Assembly (NCBI GenBank): GCA_049975325.1
Contig: JBNGDW010000017.1
Span: 1-22,952, forward strand
Length of the DNA stretch: 22,952 nt
Source of the DNA: JBNGDW01 sp049975325
Lineage (GTDB): Bacteria > Cloacimonadota > Cloacimonadia > JGIOTU-2 > JBNGDW01
Direction of reading: 5' to 3'
Every line of letters starts with the position of its first letter. Positions within the stretch are counted from its first letter, which is position 1. Below, piece after piece: positions 1 to 8,301 of the stretch. Under the pieces are notes generated by a model. It saw only the letters and a program-made list of their open reading frames with translations. It had not been told where the DNA came from and did no database searches. Position numbers and translations under genes: made by a program.

Positions 1-444
1 TACCTCTATCATGAGGGAGCGAATAGAGGAATTTTTTCTTTAATTGAGATTGCTGAATTTGGGGTTTACTGCCGACAATGTAAGGAAGCATTCTGCGTTG
101 ACGCCTGTCCCAAAGATGCACTGGAACGGACAAAAACCCATCTTATAAAACGATATAATATGCGATGCGTTGGATGTAAGAGCTGTGTTTTGGCTTGTCC
201 GTTTGGAACAATATTTCCTGAAGTTATAAATTATATTACTGCAAAATGTGACTATTGCTTGAAACAGTTAGAGGATGATCCTGATTATATTCCCCTTTGT
301 GCAAGAACCGCGCCAAATGGTTCAGTACAGATTATTGATATTGAGGAAGAGAAGCCTGAAGAGAACCTGTTTTTTGTCGGTGATTATATGGTAGTAAAAA
401 CTCCAAGTTGGAGAAAGAAGCTTGAACAGGAAGAGAAAAAGTAG
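1..444 (+). CDS. HycB/HydN-type polyferredoxin electron-transfer subunit, 5' partial
   Basis: The reading frame is open from base 1, so the N-terminus lies outside the window; the first ATG in frame, at 160, is inside a conserved iron-sulfur region and is not the start. Visible motifs are CRQCKEAFCVDACP (C-x2-C-x4-C-x3-CP), CVGCKSCVLACP (C-x2-C-x2-C-x3-CP) and a third region CDYC...CARTAP in which the usual final CP cysteine is Ala. This pattern belongs to the HycB/HydN/CooF group of small proteins that carry electrons from a catalytic subunit (formate dehydrogenase, CO dehydrogenase or similar) to a group 4 hydrogenase. The charged C-terminal tail suggests a soluble, cytoplasmic-face protein. 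It precedes the hydrogenase membrane subunit by 63 bases. The electron donor partner is not visible, so formate- or CO-linked function is inference only. Confidence 0.85.
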   Translation, partial: YLYHEGANRGIFSLIEIAEFGVYCRQCKEAFCVDACPKDALERTKTHLIKRYNMRCVGCKSCVLACPFGTIFPEVINYITAKCDYCLKQLEDDPDYIPLCARTAPNGSVQIIDIEEEKPEENLFFVGDYMVVKTPSWRKKLEQEEKK

Positions 445-507
445 GGCAAGAATGAGAATAAAATTTTTAATCTTCTCTTTTTGCATTTTGATTTTTAGGA
501 GTGTGTT

Positions 508-1440
508 ATGATCTTGAGATATTTGTTTTATTTGCTTATCTTTCCTGGATTATTGTTTACATCTGTTTTGGGACTAATTGTCGGTTGGGTAGACCGCAAA
601 GTGAGCGCACGGGTGCAATATCGTGTAGGTCCCCCATTTTATCAGAATTTTTTGGATGTTTTCAAATTGTTTGGCAAAGAGGTAGTTCTAATAAAAAATT
701 CCCCTTACTTACTATTTATAGCAGCACCTATTGTGGCTTTTGCATCGGTTACTATAACTTCTACACTGATAGGGACAGCGACATTTTTTAATATTGGTAT
801 AGGAGGGGACCTGCTTTTTATTATTTACTTTATGGTAATTTACTCTGTTGCTCTTATCCTTGGCGCTTCTTCTACTGGTAATATTTATTCAAGTATTGGC
901 GCTGGCAGGGAAATGAAGATGTTGCTCGCTGATGAACTTGCTTTTATTCTGGTGGCTTTAGTACCGATTATCCAGAGTGGATATTCAATTCGTCTAACAG
1001 AGATTATTGCCTTTCAGACGGAAAATGGTCTGATTATTGGTTCGCTTTCCGGGATTATAGCTTTTATAGTAGGTCTTATCTGCATTCAAGCAAAGATGGG
1101 ACTTCAGCCCTTTGATATTGCAGAAGCGGAAACCGAAATTGTGGGAGGACCGCTTATGGAGTATTCAGGTCCGCTATTGAGTTTATGGAAATTGACACAC
1201 TTCATGATGTATGTCTTTATGCCTCTTTTGCTTGTTATACTTTTCTGGGGAGGAATAAGTTTTGCTTCTTTCGGAGCTGCGATTGTTAGTATATTGAAAT
1301 ATCTACTCATTGTGGTGTTAATAATTTTAATTAAAAATACGAATCCCAGAGTGCAGATTAATACAGCGCTAAAATTTTTCTGGAAATATGCAAGTCCGCT
1401 TGCAGTTGTTGCCGTAATACTTGCCATTTTAGGAGTGTAA
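508..1440 (+). CDS. Hydrogenase membrane subunit, NuoH/HyfC/MbhM-like
   Basis: A 310-residue, highly hydrophobic protein with about eight membrane segments. It carries the NuoH-family signatures ARVQYRVGPP near residue 35 and PFDIAEAETEIVGGPLMEYS near residue 207, whose acidic residues line the quinone-like cavity and ion path in complex I relatives. In group 4 hydrogenases this subunit anchors the hydrophilic hydrogenase arm to the membrane and links electron transfer to ion translocation. The ATG at 508 follows a good ribosome site (TTAGGAG). The length matches MbhM, EchB and NuoH homologues. It is followed after six bases by the small subunit, consistent with one operon. Confidence 0.93.
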   Translation: MILRYLFYLLIFPGLLFTSVLGLIVGWVDRKVSARVQYRVGPPFYQNFLDVFKLFGKEVVLIKNSPYLLFIAAPIVAFASVTITSTLIGTATFFNIGIGGDLLFIIYFMVIYSVALILGASSTGNIYSSIGAGREMKMLLADELAFILVALVPIIQSGYSIRLTEIIAFQTENGLIIGSLSGIIAFIVGLICIQAKMGLQPFDIAEAETEIVGGPLMEYSGPLLSLWKLTHFMMYVFMPLLLVILFWGGISFASFGAAIVSILKYLLIVVLIILIKNTNPRVQINTALKFFWKYASPLAVVAVILAILGV

Positions 1441-1446
1441 AAAATA

Positions 1447-1863
1447 ATGTTATATAATAAAATTCTCAAAAAATCTATCTGGGTATTTCATGTCAGTGTG
1501 AGTCCTTGCAACAATTGTGATATTGAGATACTCGATTTGCTTACACCCGCATACGACCTTGAACGTTTTGGTATCAAATTGGTTGGTTCTGTACGGCATG
1601 CGGATGTCTTACTTGTTTCTGGTATTGTTAATCATAAAGTCGCCCCTAAACTGAAGAAACTTTATGAACAGGCAGCAAAACCAATCTTTGTGGTTGGCAT
1701 TGGTACATGCACCACAGGAGGTGCAACATTCAAGCAAAGTTATAACAAGGCGGGCGCACCTCTGGATAAGATCATTCCTGTGAATGCCTATGTGCCTGGA
1801 TGTCCCCCTAAACCTGAAGCTATGATAGATGGGATAGTAAAACTATTGGGAACTTTACAATGA
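1447..1863 (+). CDS. [NiFe] hydrogenase small subunit, NuoB/MbhJ-like
   Basis: This 138-residue protein has the four cysteines expected for the proximal [4Fe-4S] cluster: C21 and C24 (SPCNNCDIE), C88 (VGIGTCTTGG) and C119 (VPGCPPKPE). This is the short NuoB-type small subunit of group 4 hydrogenases, which carries only the proximal cluster and passes electrons to the catalytic large subunit. It acts on the cytoplasmic side. Its stop overlaps the next start by four bases (ATGA at 1860), so translation is probably coupled to the NuoC-like gene. An AGGAG lies about a dozen bases upstream of the start, a little far, but no better start is visible. Confidence 0.95.
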   Translation: MLYNKILKKSIWVFHVSVSPCNNCDIEILDLLTPAYDLERFGIKLVGSVRHADVLLVSGIVNHKVAPKLKKLYEQAAKPIFVVGIGTCTTGGATFKQSYNKAGAPLDKIIPVNAYVPGCPPKPEAMIDGIVKLLGTLQ

Positions 1864-2321
1864 AAGATAAACATGAAGAATTCTTTGAAAAGTTTGAGAA
1901 CAAGATTTCTAATCTTATAAAGAAGAAAAAACGGTATTTCTTTAACATAAAAAACGATGATTTGCGAGAGATAGCAGATTATCTTTTCAATGAGATGCAC
2001 TGTAGGCTCTCCATTTGTACTGCTACGGAAGTTTATGATGGTTTGGAAGTCCTTTATCATTTTTCTGACGATACCACAGGAATTTATTATAATCCTCGTG
2101 TGAAGAGCTCCCTTGAAAATCCAGAAATCTATTCTATTGCACCAATGATTGAAGGGGCGGACTGGATTGAACGGGAGATGTATGATCTTTTCGGCATTAA
2201 ATTTATTGGACATCCGGATATGAGGAAATTACTCACTATCCACAATCCCAACTTTACTGAGGATGATCATCCGATGCGGTTTAAGAAAGAGCAAAAGCAG
2301 AAACCGCAAAAGGAAAAGTAA
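1860..2321 (+). CDS. Hydrogenase subunit, NuoC/MbhK-like (30 kDa family)
   Basis: The 153-residue product carries the NuoC-family signature WIEREMYDLFGIKFIGHPD near residues 107-125. The 30 kDa subunit is structural: it packs against the large subunit in the hydrophilic arm of complex I and group 4 hydrogenases. The C-terminus is very lysine-rich (KKEQKQKPQKEK), as is common in these subunits. The start overlaps the small-subunit stop by four bases. The NuoD-like subunit starts 24 bases downstream, so NuoC and NuoD homologues are separate genes here and not fused as in HycE. Confidence 0.93.
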   Translation: MKDKHEEFFEKFENKISNLIKKKKRYFFNIKNDDLREIADYLFNEMHCRLSICTATEVYDGLEVLYHFSDDTTGIYYNPRVKSSLENPEIYSIAPMIEGADWIEREMYDLFGIKFIGHPDMRKLLTIHNPNFTEDDHPMRFKKEQKQKPQKEK

Positions 2322-2345
2322 ATATGCAAGTTTTAGGAGAAAGTA

Positions 2346-3566
2346 ATGAATAAATGCAGCATTCCCTTGGGACCTTTTCATCCGCTTTTGGAAGAGGCAG
2401 AATTTTTTAACATCAAGGTTGATGGAGAGCGAGTTGTCGATATTGAAATGGAAGTTGGATGGATGCATAGAGGCCATGAAAAAATATCAGAAACCAAAAC
2501 TTTTACTCAATCAATTTTTGTGGTAGAGCGAATCTGTGGTATCTGTTCAACCTCTCATCCCTTTGCTTGCGTCAATGCGATAGAAGATATTGACAATATA
2601 GAGATACCTGAAAGAGCAAAATATATCAGAGTCTTGATAGGAGAGCTTGAAAGAATCCATAGTCATCTTCTTTGGCTGGGGCTGGCTGGACATTTTATTG
2701 GATATGATACACTTTGGATGTGGGTATGGAAGTATCGAGAGCCTATCCTTCAGCTTTCTGAAATGATCACTGGCAACAGAAATCATTATGGTATGTTTCG
2801 TGTCGGTGGAGTGGGTCGAGACTTTGATAATAGCCTTATTCCTAAAATTAGCAAAACTCTTGATGAAATTCAGAAGAGGATGGAGATGCTAGCAGGTGCG
2901 GCTGCGGATGATCCTGTTCTTAAGTCTAGATTGAAAGGTGTAGGAGTGCTTACAAAAGAGGATGCAATTAATTATTGTGCTGTAGGGCCAACTGCTCGTG
3001 CCTCAGGTGTGGATATAGATGTACGAAAAGATGACCCGACCTCATATGAAGTGGTGAATTTCAACACAATTGTTACACAAAATGGCGATGTCTATGATAA
3101 ATTAATTGTACGTGTCCTTGAGATTGTTGAGTCTTGCAATATAATTAAACAGTGTCTTAGTGCATTTCCTAAAGTCCGGGGTCCTGTTCTAGATAATGTT
3201 AAGGAAATCTCTCCAGGAGAAGGTATAGGAAGATATGAGGCACCTCGCGGAGAGGTGATACATTACATTCGAAGCGATGGCAGCAACCGACCACTTAGGC
3301 ATAAGGTACGCGCACCGAGTTTTATGAATATCCCTACTTATAAAGCTACATGCGTTGGCGAGAATATTGCAGATGCACTTATTACTCTTGCAGCAGTTGA
3401 TCCTTGTTACTGTTGCACAGAGCGTAGCATTAAGGCGGTAGACGCACACGGGAAACCACTTGGTAAAGATTTGTTGAATTTGTCTCGGGAGAAAACAGCT
3501 ACCCTCCGATCTCAATTTTCGGAGGAAGATACATCAGTTATTGAAAGAAATTTCATAATAAAGTGA
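2346..3566 (+). CDS. Group 4 [NiFe] hydrogenase catalytic large subunit, NuoD/MbhL-like
   Basis: A 406-residue protein with both nickel-binding motifs: N-terminal ERICGICSTSHPFA (C64, C67, H71) and C-terminal DPCYCCTER (C354, C357). This separates a true hydrogenase from complex I NuoD and from Mbx/Mbs-type sulfur reductases, which lack the full set. About 46 residues follow TER (R360). In HycE-like enzymes a tail after the equivalent Arg is removed by a HycI-type protease once nickel is loaded, so processing after R360 is predicted, in line with the protease gene at 10210. C356 is an extra cysteine inside the motif. The ribosome site is TTAGGAG, about seven bases before the ATG. Role: proton reduction to H2, or the reverse, at the cytoplasmic arm. 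Confidence 0.96.
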   Translation: MNKCSIPLGPFHPLLEEAEFFNIKVDGERVVDIEMEVGWMHRGHEKISETKTFTQSIFVVERICGICSTSHPFACVNAIEDIDNIEIPERAKYIRVLIGELERIHSHLLWLGLAGHFIGYDTLWMWVWKYREPILQLSEMITGNRNHYGMFRVGGVGRDFDNSLIPKISKTLDEIQKRMEMLAGAAADDPVLKSRLKGVGVLTKEDAINYCAVGPTARASGVDIDVRKDDPTSYEVVNFNTIVTQNGDVYDKLIVRVLEIVESCNIIKQCLSAFPKVRGPVLDNVKEISPGEGIGRYEAPRGEVIHYIRSDGSNRPLRHKVRAPSFMNIPTYKATCVGENIADALITLAAVDPCYCCTERSIKAVDAHGKPLGKDLLNLSREKTATLRSQFSEEDTSVIERNFIIK

Positions 3567-3582
3567 AGAAAGGCATCCCTTT

Positions 3583-5397
3583 ATGCTAAGTAATTATTTG
3601 GTTTTAGTTATTGCTATTCCGTTAATTGTTTCGCTTATAAACTTTTTTGTACCAAAGATCTTGAAGAAGATTCTTGTATTTGTAGGAGCGGTTTTTTCAC
3701 TCTATTTTAGTATCAGAATATTTGCTTTGGGTGGTATGGATTTTGGTTTAACAGAAACAATCTTACTTCAGAGTGATACACTGTCGAATTTTATTTTGCT
3801 GTTTGTAAATATACTAAGTTTTATCATTCTTATCTATTGCCTGCGAAATGTGAATCCAGAATTTGAGAATCGCTTCTTTATACTTTTTCCAATGGCATTG
3901 AGCTTTTCTAATGGTGTAGCGGTTTCTGCAAATATTTTTGTGTTTCTTGTCTTCTGGGGACTTTCTGGGCTTATGCTCCTGCTTTTTGCCCTTTTGAAGG
4001 GAAGGGAAGCGGCTGAATCCGCAAGAAAGACTTTTATTATTGTAGGCGGTTCCGATGCTCTGCTTATCATTGGGATTGGTATCTTATACCAGTTTACGCA
4101 ACAGACTAACCTGTTTTCCATAAATGTCCTTCTGAGTAATCCTCTTTCTTATATAGCATTTTTCTGCTTACTTCTTGCAGCATTTGCAAAGGCTGGCGCT
4201 TTCCCGATGCATACATGGGTGCCTGATTTTGCCAAAGATGCTCCGATAGAAAGCGTGGCTTATCTCCCTGCTGCCATGGACAAACTTTTGGGCATCTATC
4301 TTGTTGCGCGTATCATGATGGACCTTTTTCAAATACCATTTTTTATCAATGGCATTGTAATGATTTTGGGGGCATTCACTATTATTATGGCTGTTATGAT
4401 GGCGCTGGTACAACACAACGGGCGTAAGCTTCTCGGTTACCACGCGGTTAGTCAGGTGGGATATATGGTACTGGGAATCGGCACAGGAACACCTATTGGG
4501 ATTATAGGTGGTCTATTCCATATGCTTAATAATGCAATTTATAAATCAAACCTTTTCCTTTCATTTGGTTCTGTAGAAAAAAGAACAGGCACTGCGGAGC
4601 TTGATGAAATGGGCGGGCTTGCTCGAGTTATGCCTTTGACCTTTTCAAGTGCTCTCATTGGTGCCCTCGCTATCTCTGGGATACCACCGTTTAATGGATT
4701 TTTCTCAAAGTGGATGGTCTATCAAGGAGTTTTAGAAACCTCTTCAACTGCTGGACCCGGATGGCAGATCATTACCAATATTTGCCTTGTTCTCGCTGTA
4801 TTTGGTAGTGCTCTAACTCTTGCCAGTTTTATGAAATTTTTACACTCAATCTTCCTTAGTAAATTACCAGAGAAGTTTACAGGAATAAAAGAAATAAGTT
4901 TTAATAATTGGATAGCAACAGTTCTGCTTTCTGCATTGTGCGTAATATTCGGGTTATTCGTGTTTGCCTTGCCGGTCAGACTTATGCTTCCAATTTTAGG
5001 GACAGAAGTTACCATTGATTCTATAATGTGGGGCTTTTATCAGCCTGGACCACTGATACTTATTTTCTCTGTAGCAATCCTTGTGGGAATAATTCTCTAT
5101 CTTGTCTTCAGGAGAGTGAGATTTGATGAGGAATATGTTGGGGGTATGACTGCAACTGAAGAGAATCGCGTAACAGGTGTTGAATTTTATAATGAAGTAA
5201 AGGAAATGGCACCCTTGAAAAAAATCTACGCAATGGCTGAAAAGAAGTACTTTGATATATATGATATTGGAACGAATTTCTCATTGTGGTTTGGTAATAT
5301 TTTCCACAAACTGCATACTGGACTGTTGCATACTTATGCGATTTGGACATTGATAGGATTCGTCATCCTTGCAATTATTTTAGTGAGTGCTATATGA
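3583..5397 (+). CDS. Antiporter-like membrane subunit (NuoL/HyfB/MrpD family) of the hydrogenase, with C-terminal lateral-helix-like extension
   Basis: A 604-residue protein with about 14-16 membrane segments. It has family landmarks AKAGAFPMHTWVPDFAKDAP (K203 is the channel lysine of TM7), MDKLLGIYLVAR (K234), YHAVSQVGYMVLGIG (H287) and SGIPPFNGFFSKW (K376). The TM5 position that is normally Glu reads FWGLSG (G126). The last 100 residues are an amphipathic charged stretch (about 505-580) followed by a final membrane helix. They resemble the lateral-helix tail of NuoL, or an MbhH-MbhI fusion. It follows the large-subunit gene by 16 bases. This is a second antiporter-like subunit in addition to the canonical MrpD at 6805. 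Pumping by this subunit is doubtful if the missing Glu is real. Confidence 0.88.
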   Translation: MLSNYLVLVIAIPLIVSLINFFVPKILKKILVFVGAVFSLYFSIRIFALGGMDFGLTETILLQSDTLSNFILLFVNILSFIILIYCLRNVNPEFENRFFILFPMALSFSNGVAVSANIFVFLVFWGLSGLMLLLFALLKGREAAESARKTFIIVGGSDALLIIGIGILYQFTQQTNLFSINVLLSNPLSYIAFFCLLLAAFAKAGAFPMHTWVPDFAKDAPIESVAYLPAAMDKLLGIYLVARIMMDLFQIPFFINGIVMILGAFTIIMAVMMALVQHNGRKLLGYHAVSQVGYMVLGIGTGTPIGIIGGLFHMLNNAIYKSNLFLSFGSVEKRTGTAELDEMGGLARVMPLTFSSALIGALAISGIPPFNGFFSKWMVYQGVLETSSTAGPGWQIITNICLVLAVFGSALTLASFMKFLHSIFLSKLPEKFTGIKEISFNNWIATVLLSALCVIFGLFVFALPVRLMLPILGTEVTIDSIMWGFYQPGPLILIFSVAILVGIILYLVFRRVRFDEEYVGGMTATEENRVTGVEFYNEVKEMAPLKKIYAMAEKKYFDIYDIGTNFSLWFGNIFHKLHTGLLHTYAIWTLIGFVILAIILVSAI

Positions 5398-5492
5398 TGG
5401 AAGCTAAAAAATATGGGCTTGTAGATAGAAAAGTCCGCCAGTTGGCGGAACAAGTATTACATAATTTTCAGGAGTACTATTATGCCAGTTGA
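5394..5492 (+). CDS. Possible 32-residue microprotein bridging two subunit genes
   Basis: An ATG at 5394 overlaps the preceding stop as ATGA, and the frame stays open for 32 codons to a TGA at 5490-5492, inside the start of the next gene (5482). The predicted peptide begins MMEAKKYGLVD and is charged with an aromatic C-terminus. This double overlap is what a translationally coupled small gene looks like. However, part of the frame (5434-5449) is the TCCGCCAGTTGGCGGA palindrome found elsewhere in the window, so the frame may simply run through a repeat. I do not recognise the peptide; it has no hydrophobic segment. Confidence 0.25.
   Translation: MMEAKKYGLVDRKVRQLAEQVLHNFQEYYYAS
5434..5449 (+). 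repeat. Short palindromic repeat, copy 1
   Basis: TCCGCCAGTTGGCGGA forms a 6-base-pair GC-rich stem with an AGTT loop. The identical sequence occurs at 22727-22742 and a diverged one at 10847-10862. It lies in the 84-base gap between the 604-residue antiporter-like gene and the MbhD/E-like gene. It has no T-run after it, so it is not a standard terminator; as an RNA hairpin within the operon it could influence processing or relative expression. Confidence 0.75.
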
Positions 5493-6021
5493 TGTTTGGT
5501 TATATTTTATTTTAGGTTTCATGATTGTTGGTTCCATTGCATGCTTGGAGATCAAAGATATTCTTTCCTCAATTATTACTATTGGGGTAGTAGGACTTAG
5601 TTTGTCACTGGCATTCTTGGCCTTACAGGCGCCAGACCTTGCTTTGGTTCAGTTTGTATTTGAGATTCTTTGTGTTATTATCTTAATTCGTGCATTTGCC
5701 AAACGTGGTATTCATGTGCCTGCACATAAGCGAGATATACCAGAAACGATTGTAGCTGCGATTGTGTTAATTAGCATTTTCGCATTGAGTATTATCGCAT
5801 TTCGAGAGCTGCCTTCATTTGGGCAACCTATAATGCGAGTAGCAGAGAGATACTTAGCGCAGGGCGGAAGCGAAACAGGTTCGCAAAATCTCGTCACAGC
5901 TGTAATTCTTAACTACCGTATATATGATACCATTGGAGAAGCAACCGTACTTTTTACTGCAGTTCTTGGAACCCTTACGGTAATACGAAGAATAGGGAGG
6001 AAGAAACGCCATGGAGAATAA
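5482..6021 (+). CDS. MbhD/MbhE-like protein (MrpA C-terminal type)
   Basis: A 179-residue membrane protein with about five or six helices. The N-terminal part (IKDILSSIITIGVVGLSLSLAF, then QAPDLALVQFVFEIL) matches the DUF4040/MbhD segment of the MrpA C-terminus. The C-terminal part (YRIYDTIGEATVLFTAVLG) matches the MbhE/MrpB-like segment. In archaeal Mbh these are two genes; here they are fused. In Mrp and Mbh complexes this module sits between the antiporter subunits and contributes to the cation path. The ribosome site TCAGGAG is about nine bases before the ATG. It overlaps mrpB by 11 bases. Confidence 0.9.
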   Translation: MPVDVWLYFILGFMIVGSIACLEIKDILSSIITIGVVGLSLSLAFLALQAPDLALVQFVFEILCVIILIRAFAKRGIHVPAHKRDIPETIVAAIVLISIFALSIIAFRELPSFGQPIMRVAERYLAQGGSETGSQNLVTAVILNYRIYDTIGEATVLFTAVLGTLTVIRRIGRKKRHGE

Positions 6022-6460
6022 ATATCCAAACGAAGGCATGAGCCTAATTGTAAAAACTATTACAAGATTTACCGTCTGGCTGATCTTACTTTATGGATTA
6101 TACATTATGGTACATGGACACCTTTCTCCGGGTGGTGGCTTTGCTGGCGGTGTTATTGTTGCACTCTCATTTATCCATCTGACTCTTGCTTATGGGAGAA
6201 ACTTTGTATTGGATATGGTGAATATTTCTGTGATGCATTCCCTTGAGTCTCTGGCAGCATTTCTGTTTGTTTTGGTTGGAATTTTGGGATTGATCTTGGC
6301 CGGACATTTTTTGGCGAATTTTCTGGGAGTTGGCAAGCTATCCTCCCTTGAGAGCGCAGGATATATCCCCATTTTAAACATTGTTATCTGTATTAAAGTT
6401 GGTATGGGTTTATATCTTGTATTTTACTATTTGGCAAGTTATCAATTAAAAATGGAGTGA
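6011..6460 (+). CDS. mrpB: Mrp-type antiporter subunit B (MnhB/MbhF-like)
   Basis: A 149-residue protein with four predicted membrane helices and the MrpB signature HGHLSPGGGFAGGV near residues 36-49. It is an accessory membrane subunit of Mrp-type Na+/H+ antiporter modules and of Mbh hydrogenases. The ATG at 6011 has AGGAAG upstream and overlaps the preceding gene by 11 bases. mrpC starts three bases after the stop. Confidence 0.93.
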   Translation: MENKYPNEGMSLIVKTITRFTVWLILLYGLYIMVHGHLSPGGGFAGGVIVALSFIHLTLAYGRNFVLDMVNISVMHSLESLAAFLFVLVGILGLILAGHFLANFLGVGKLSSLESAGYIPILNIVICIKVGMGLYLVFYYLASYQLKME

Positions 6461-6463
6461 GAT

Positions 6464-6808
6464 ATGGTTTTATATTTGATGTGTTTCTTTCTTTTTTTGG
6501 TAGGCCTTTATGGAGCAATTACAAAACGCGACCTGATCAAAATTATTCTGGGAATCGGAATAATGGGTTATTCCGTAAATCTGTTTTTAGTCCTGATCGG
6601 GTATAGAAGAGAGGGGTTGGCTCCAATACTGGAAAAGGGTGCTGAAATTTCTGCTGCGAGCATGGTTGATCCTATTCCACAGGCATTGGTACTTACTTCA
6701 ATCGTGATTGAACTCGGTATCACCGCTCTGATGTCTGCGATTGCAATTAGAATTTACGAAAAATATCAAACTTATGACATTACCAAAGTCAGGAGATTAA
6801 AGGGATGA
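6464..6808 (+). CDS. mrpC: Mrp-type antiporter subunit C (NuoK/MnhC/MbhG-like)
   Basis: A 114-residue protein with three membrane helices. The motif DPIPQALVLTSIVIELGITA (about residues 69-88) is the characteristic MrpC/NuoK core, with the helix-2 Asn of IMGYSVNLFLV before it. It is a small ion-path subunit homologous to complex I NuoK. The stop overlaps the mrpD start by four bases (ATGA at 6805). Confidence 0.94.
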   Translation: MVLYLMCFFLFLVGLYGAITKRDLIKIILGIGIMGYSVNLFLVLIGYRREGLAPILEKGAEISAASMVDPIPQALVLTSIVIELGITALMSAIAIRIYEKYQTYDITKVRRLKG

Positions 6809-8301
6809 CTATATCGCAATTTATCTTTGTACCTCTTGGTACAGCCTTTCTTATCTCGCTTGTGGCAAGGAAAAAGGAAAAGGTTGCTGGGGCAATTGCA
6901 ATGATTGCAATGGCATGGCTATGTGTCGCCTCAATTATCGTTTTTTTCCAATTACCAGCAGAAAACGGTATGATAGTTGAAACTACAAGTGAGTGGGGGA
7001 TTCCATTTACGATTCCCCTTGTATTGGATTACCTTTCACTTTTTCTTCTTGTCCTTATCTCTGTAATTGGCTTTATATCAGCACTCTATTCCCTGCAATA
7101 TCTCGAGCATTTCACAGGGAGGTGGGGGTTTTTTTCTCTCTATATGCTTATGATTACCGGTATGAATGGAGTTGTGCTTTCCGGTGACTTCTTTAATCTT
7201 TATGTATTTATGGAGATCTCGCTTATTTCAGCCTATTCCCTGGTTGCCTTCGGCACAGAAGCAGAGGAGTTAGAGGCTGCCTTTAAATATGCTACGATGG
7301 GCGCAATTACCTCTACAATGATTTTATTCGGGATTGGTATATTGTATAGCCTGACTTCTACCTTGAATATGGCAGATGTTGGGATACACCTGGAAACAAT
7401 GGGCACAAAAAGGATTCTTTATTTAGTTTATGGTCTATTTATTGCTGGGTTTGGACTTAAGACAGCCTTGGTTCCATTCCATGCCTGGTTACCTGATGCT
7501 CATCCCTCGGCGCCGGCACCAATTTCTGCCATGCTTTCAGGAGTACTGATAAAAACTCTGGGTGTATATAGTTTAGTGCGAATATTCTTTAACATCTTTG
7601 GGGCGCCCCAAGTCGTGCTTACCATTCTCCTAATTTTGGGAACATTGTCTATTGTTATAGGCGGATTTTTGGCATTCGTACAATGGGACTATAAGAGGCT
7701 TTTGGGATTTAGCAGTATAAGCCAGGTTGGCTATATAATATTAGGTATTGGACTTGGAACTCCTCTGGGAATTCTGGGTGGAATACTTCATCTTTTGTAT
7801 CATGGAATCTTCAAATCACTAATGTTTCTTAATAGTGGGGCGGTCGAATATGCTACAGGAAGTCGCGATCTCAGGACAATGGGAGGTTTATCAAAACCAC
7901 TGAAGGTAACTTCAGCAACCTCGTTGATAGGTACCTTTGCCATTTCTGGTGTTCCGCCGTTCAATGGATTTTTTAGTAAGTTGATCATAATTATAGCTTG
8001 TATTCAGGCAGATCAGGCTGTGTTCGGAATTATCGCTGGATTGATGAGTATTATTACACTGGCATATTTTTTGAAAGTGCAAAGGCATGTGTTCTATGGA
8101 GAGGCTGGTACAGCAAAGGTTACCGAACGAGTGCCAGGTGCAATGAAGACAGCAATGATTGTCCTGGCGGTTTTATGTCTTTTAACATCCCTTATGCTTG
8201 TCCCCCCTTTAAAAAGTATTGCATTTGATCCTGTGGTGGATGCTATCGCTATTAAAACTGGGTATCTATATAAGATATTACCGCTGATAGGAGGTATCTG
8301 A
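6805..8301 (+). CDS. mrpD: Mrp-type antiporter subunit D (NuoM/N, MbhH-like)
   Basis: A 498-residue protein with about 14 membrane helices and the full set of expected charged residues. E137 lies in FMEISLISAY (TM5). K219 lies in GLKTALVPFHAWLPDAHPSA (TM7). A TM8 lysine lies in SGVLIKTLGVY, and SGVPPFNGFFSKL follows. E137 and K219 correspond to residues known to be essential in Bacillus MrpD. This is the likely ion-pumping subunit of the complex. It overlaps mrpC by four bases and mrpE by one base. Confidence 0.95.
   Translation: MTISQFIFVPLGTAFLISLVARKKEKVAGAIAMIAMAWLCVASIIVFFQLPAENGMIVETTSEWGIPFTIPLVLDYLSLFLLVLISVIGFISALYSLQYLEHFTGRWGFFSLYMLMITGMNGVVLSGDFFNLYVFMEISLISAYSLVAFGTEAEELEAAFKYATMGAITSTMILFGIGILYSLTSTLNMADVGIHLETMGTKRILYLVYGLFIAGFGLKTALVPFHAWLPDAHPSAPAPISAMLSGVLIKTLGVYSLVRIFFNIFGAPQVVLTILLILGTLSIVIGGFLAFVQWDYKRLLGFSSISQVGYIILGIGLGTPLGILGGILHLLYHGIFKSLMFLNSGAVEYATGSRDLRTMGGLSKPLKVTSATSLIGTFAISGVPPFNGFFSKLIIIIACIQADQAVFGIIAGLMSIITLAYFLKVQRHVFYGEAGTAKVTERVPGAMKTAMIVLAVLCLLTSLMLVPPLKSIAFDPVVDAIAIKTGYLYKILPLIGGI

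Noticed and set aside
452..511. 19-codon hydrophobic frame between the HycB-like and NuoH-like genes, overlapping the next start as ATGA
   Set aside because: Very short, AT-rich, and its last codons are simply the ribosome site of the NuoH-like gene; no evidence of coding beyond an open frame.
2346..3566. Large subunit as complex I NuoD or Mbx/Mbs sulfur reductase subunit
   Set aside because: Both CxxC motifs of the [NiFe] site are present, which those proteins do not keep in full.
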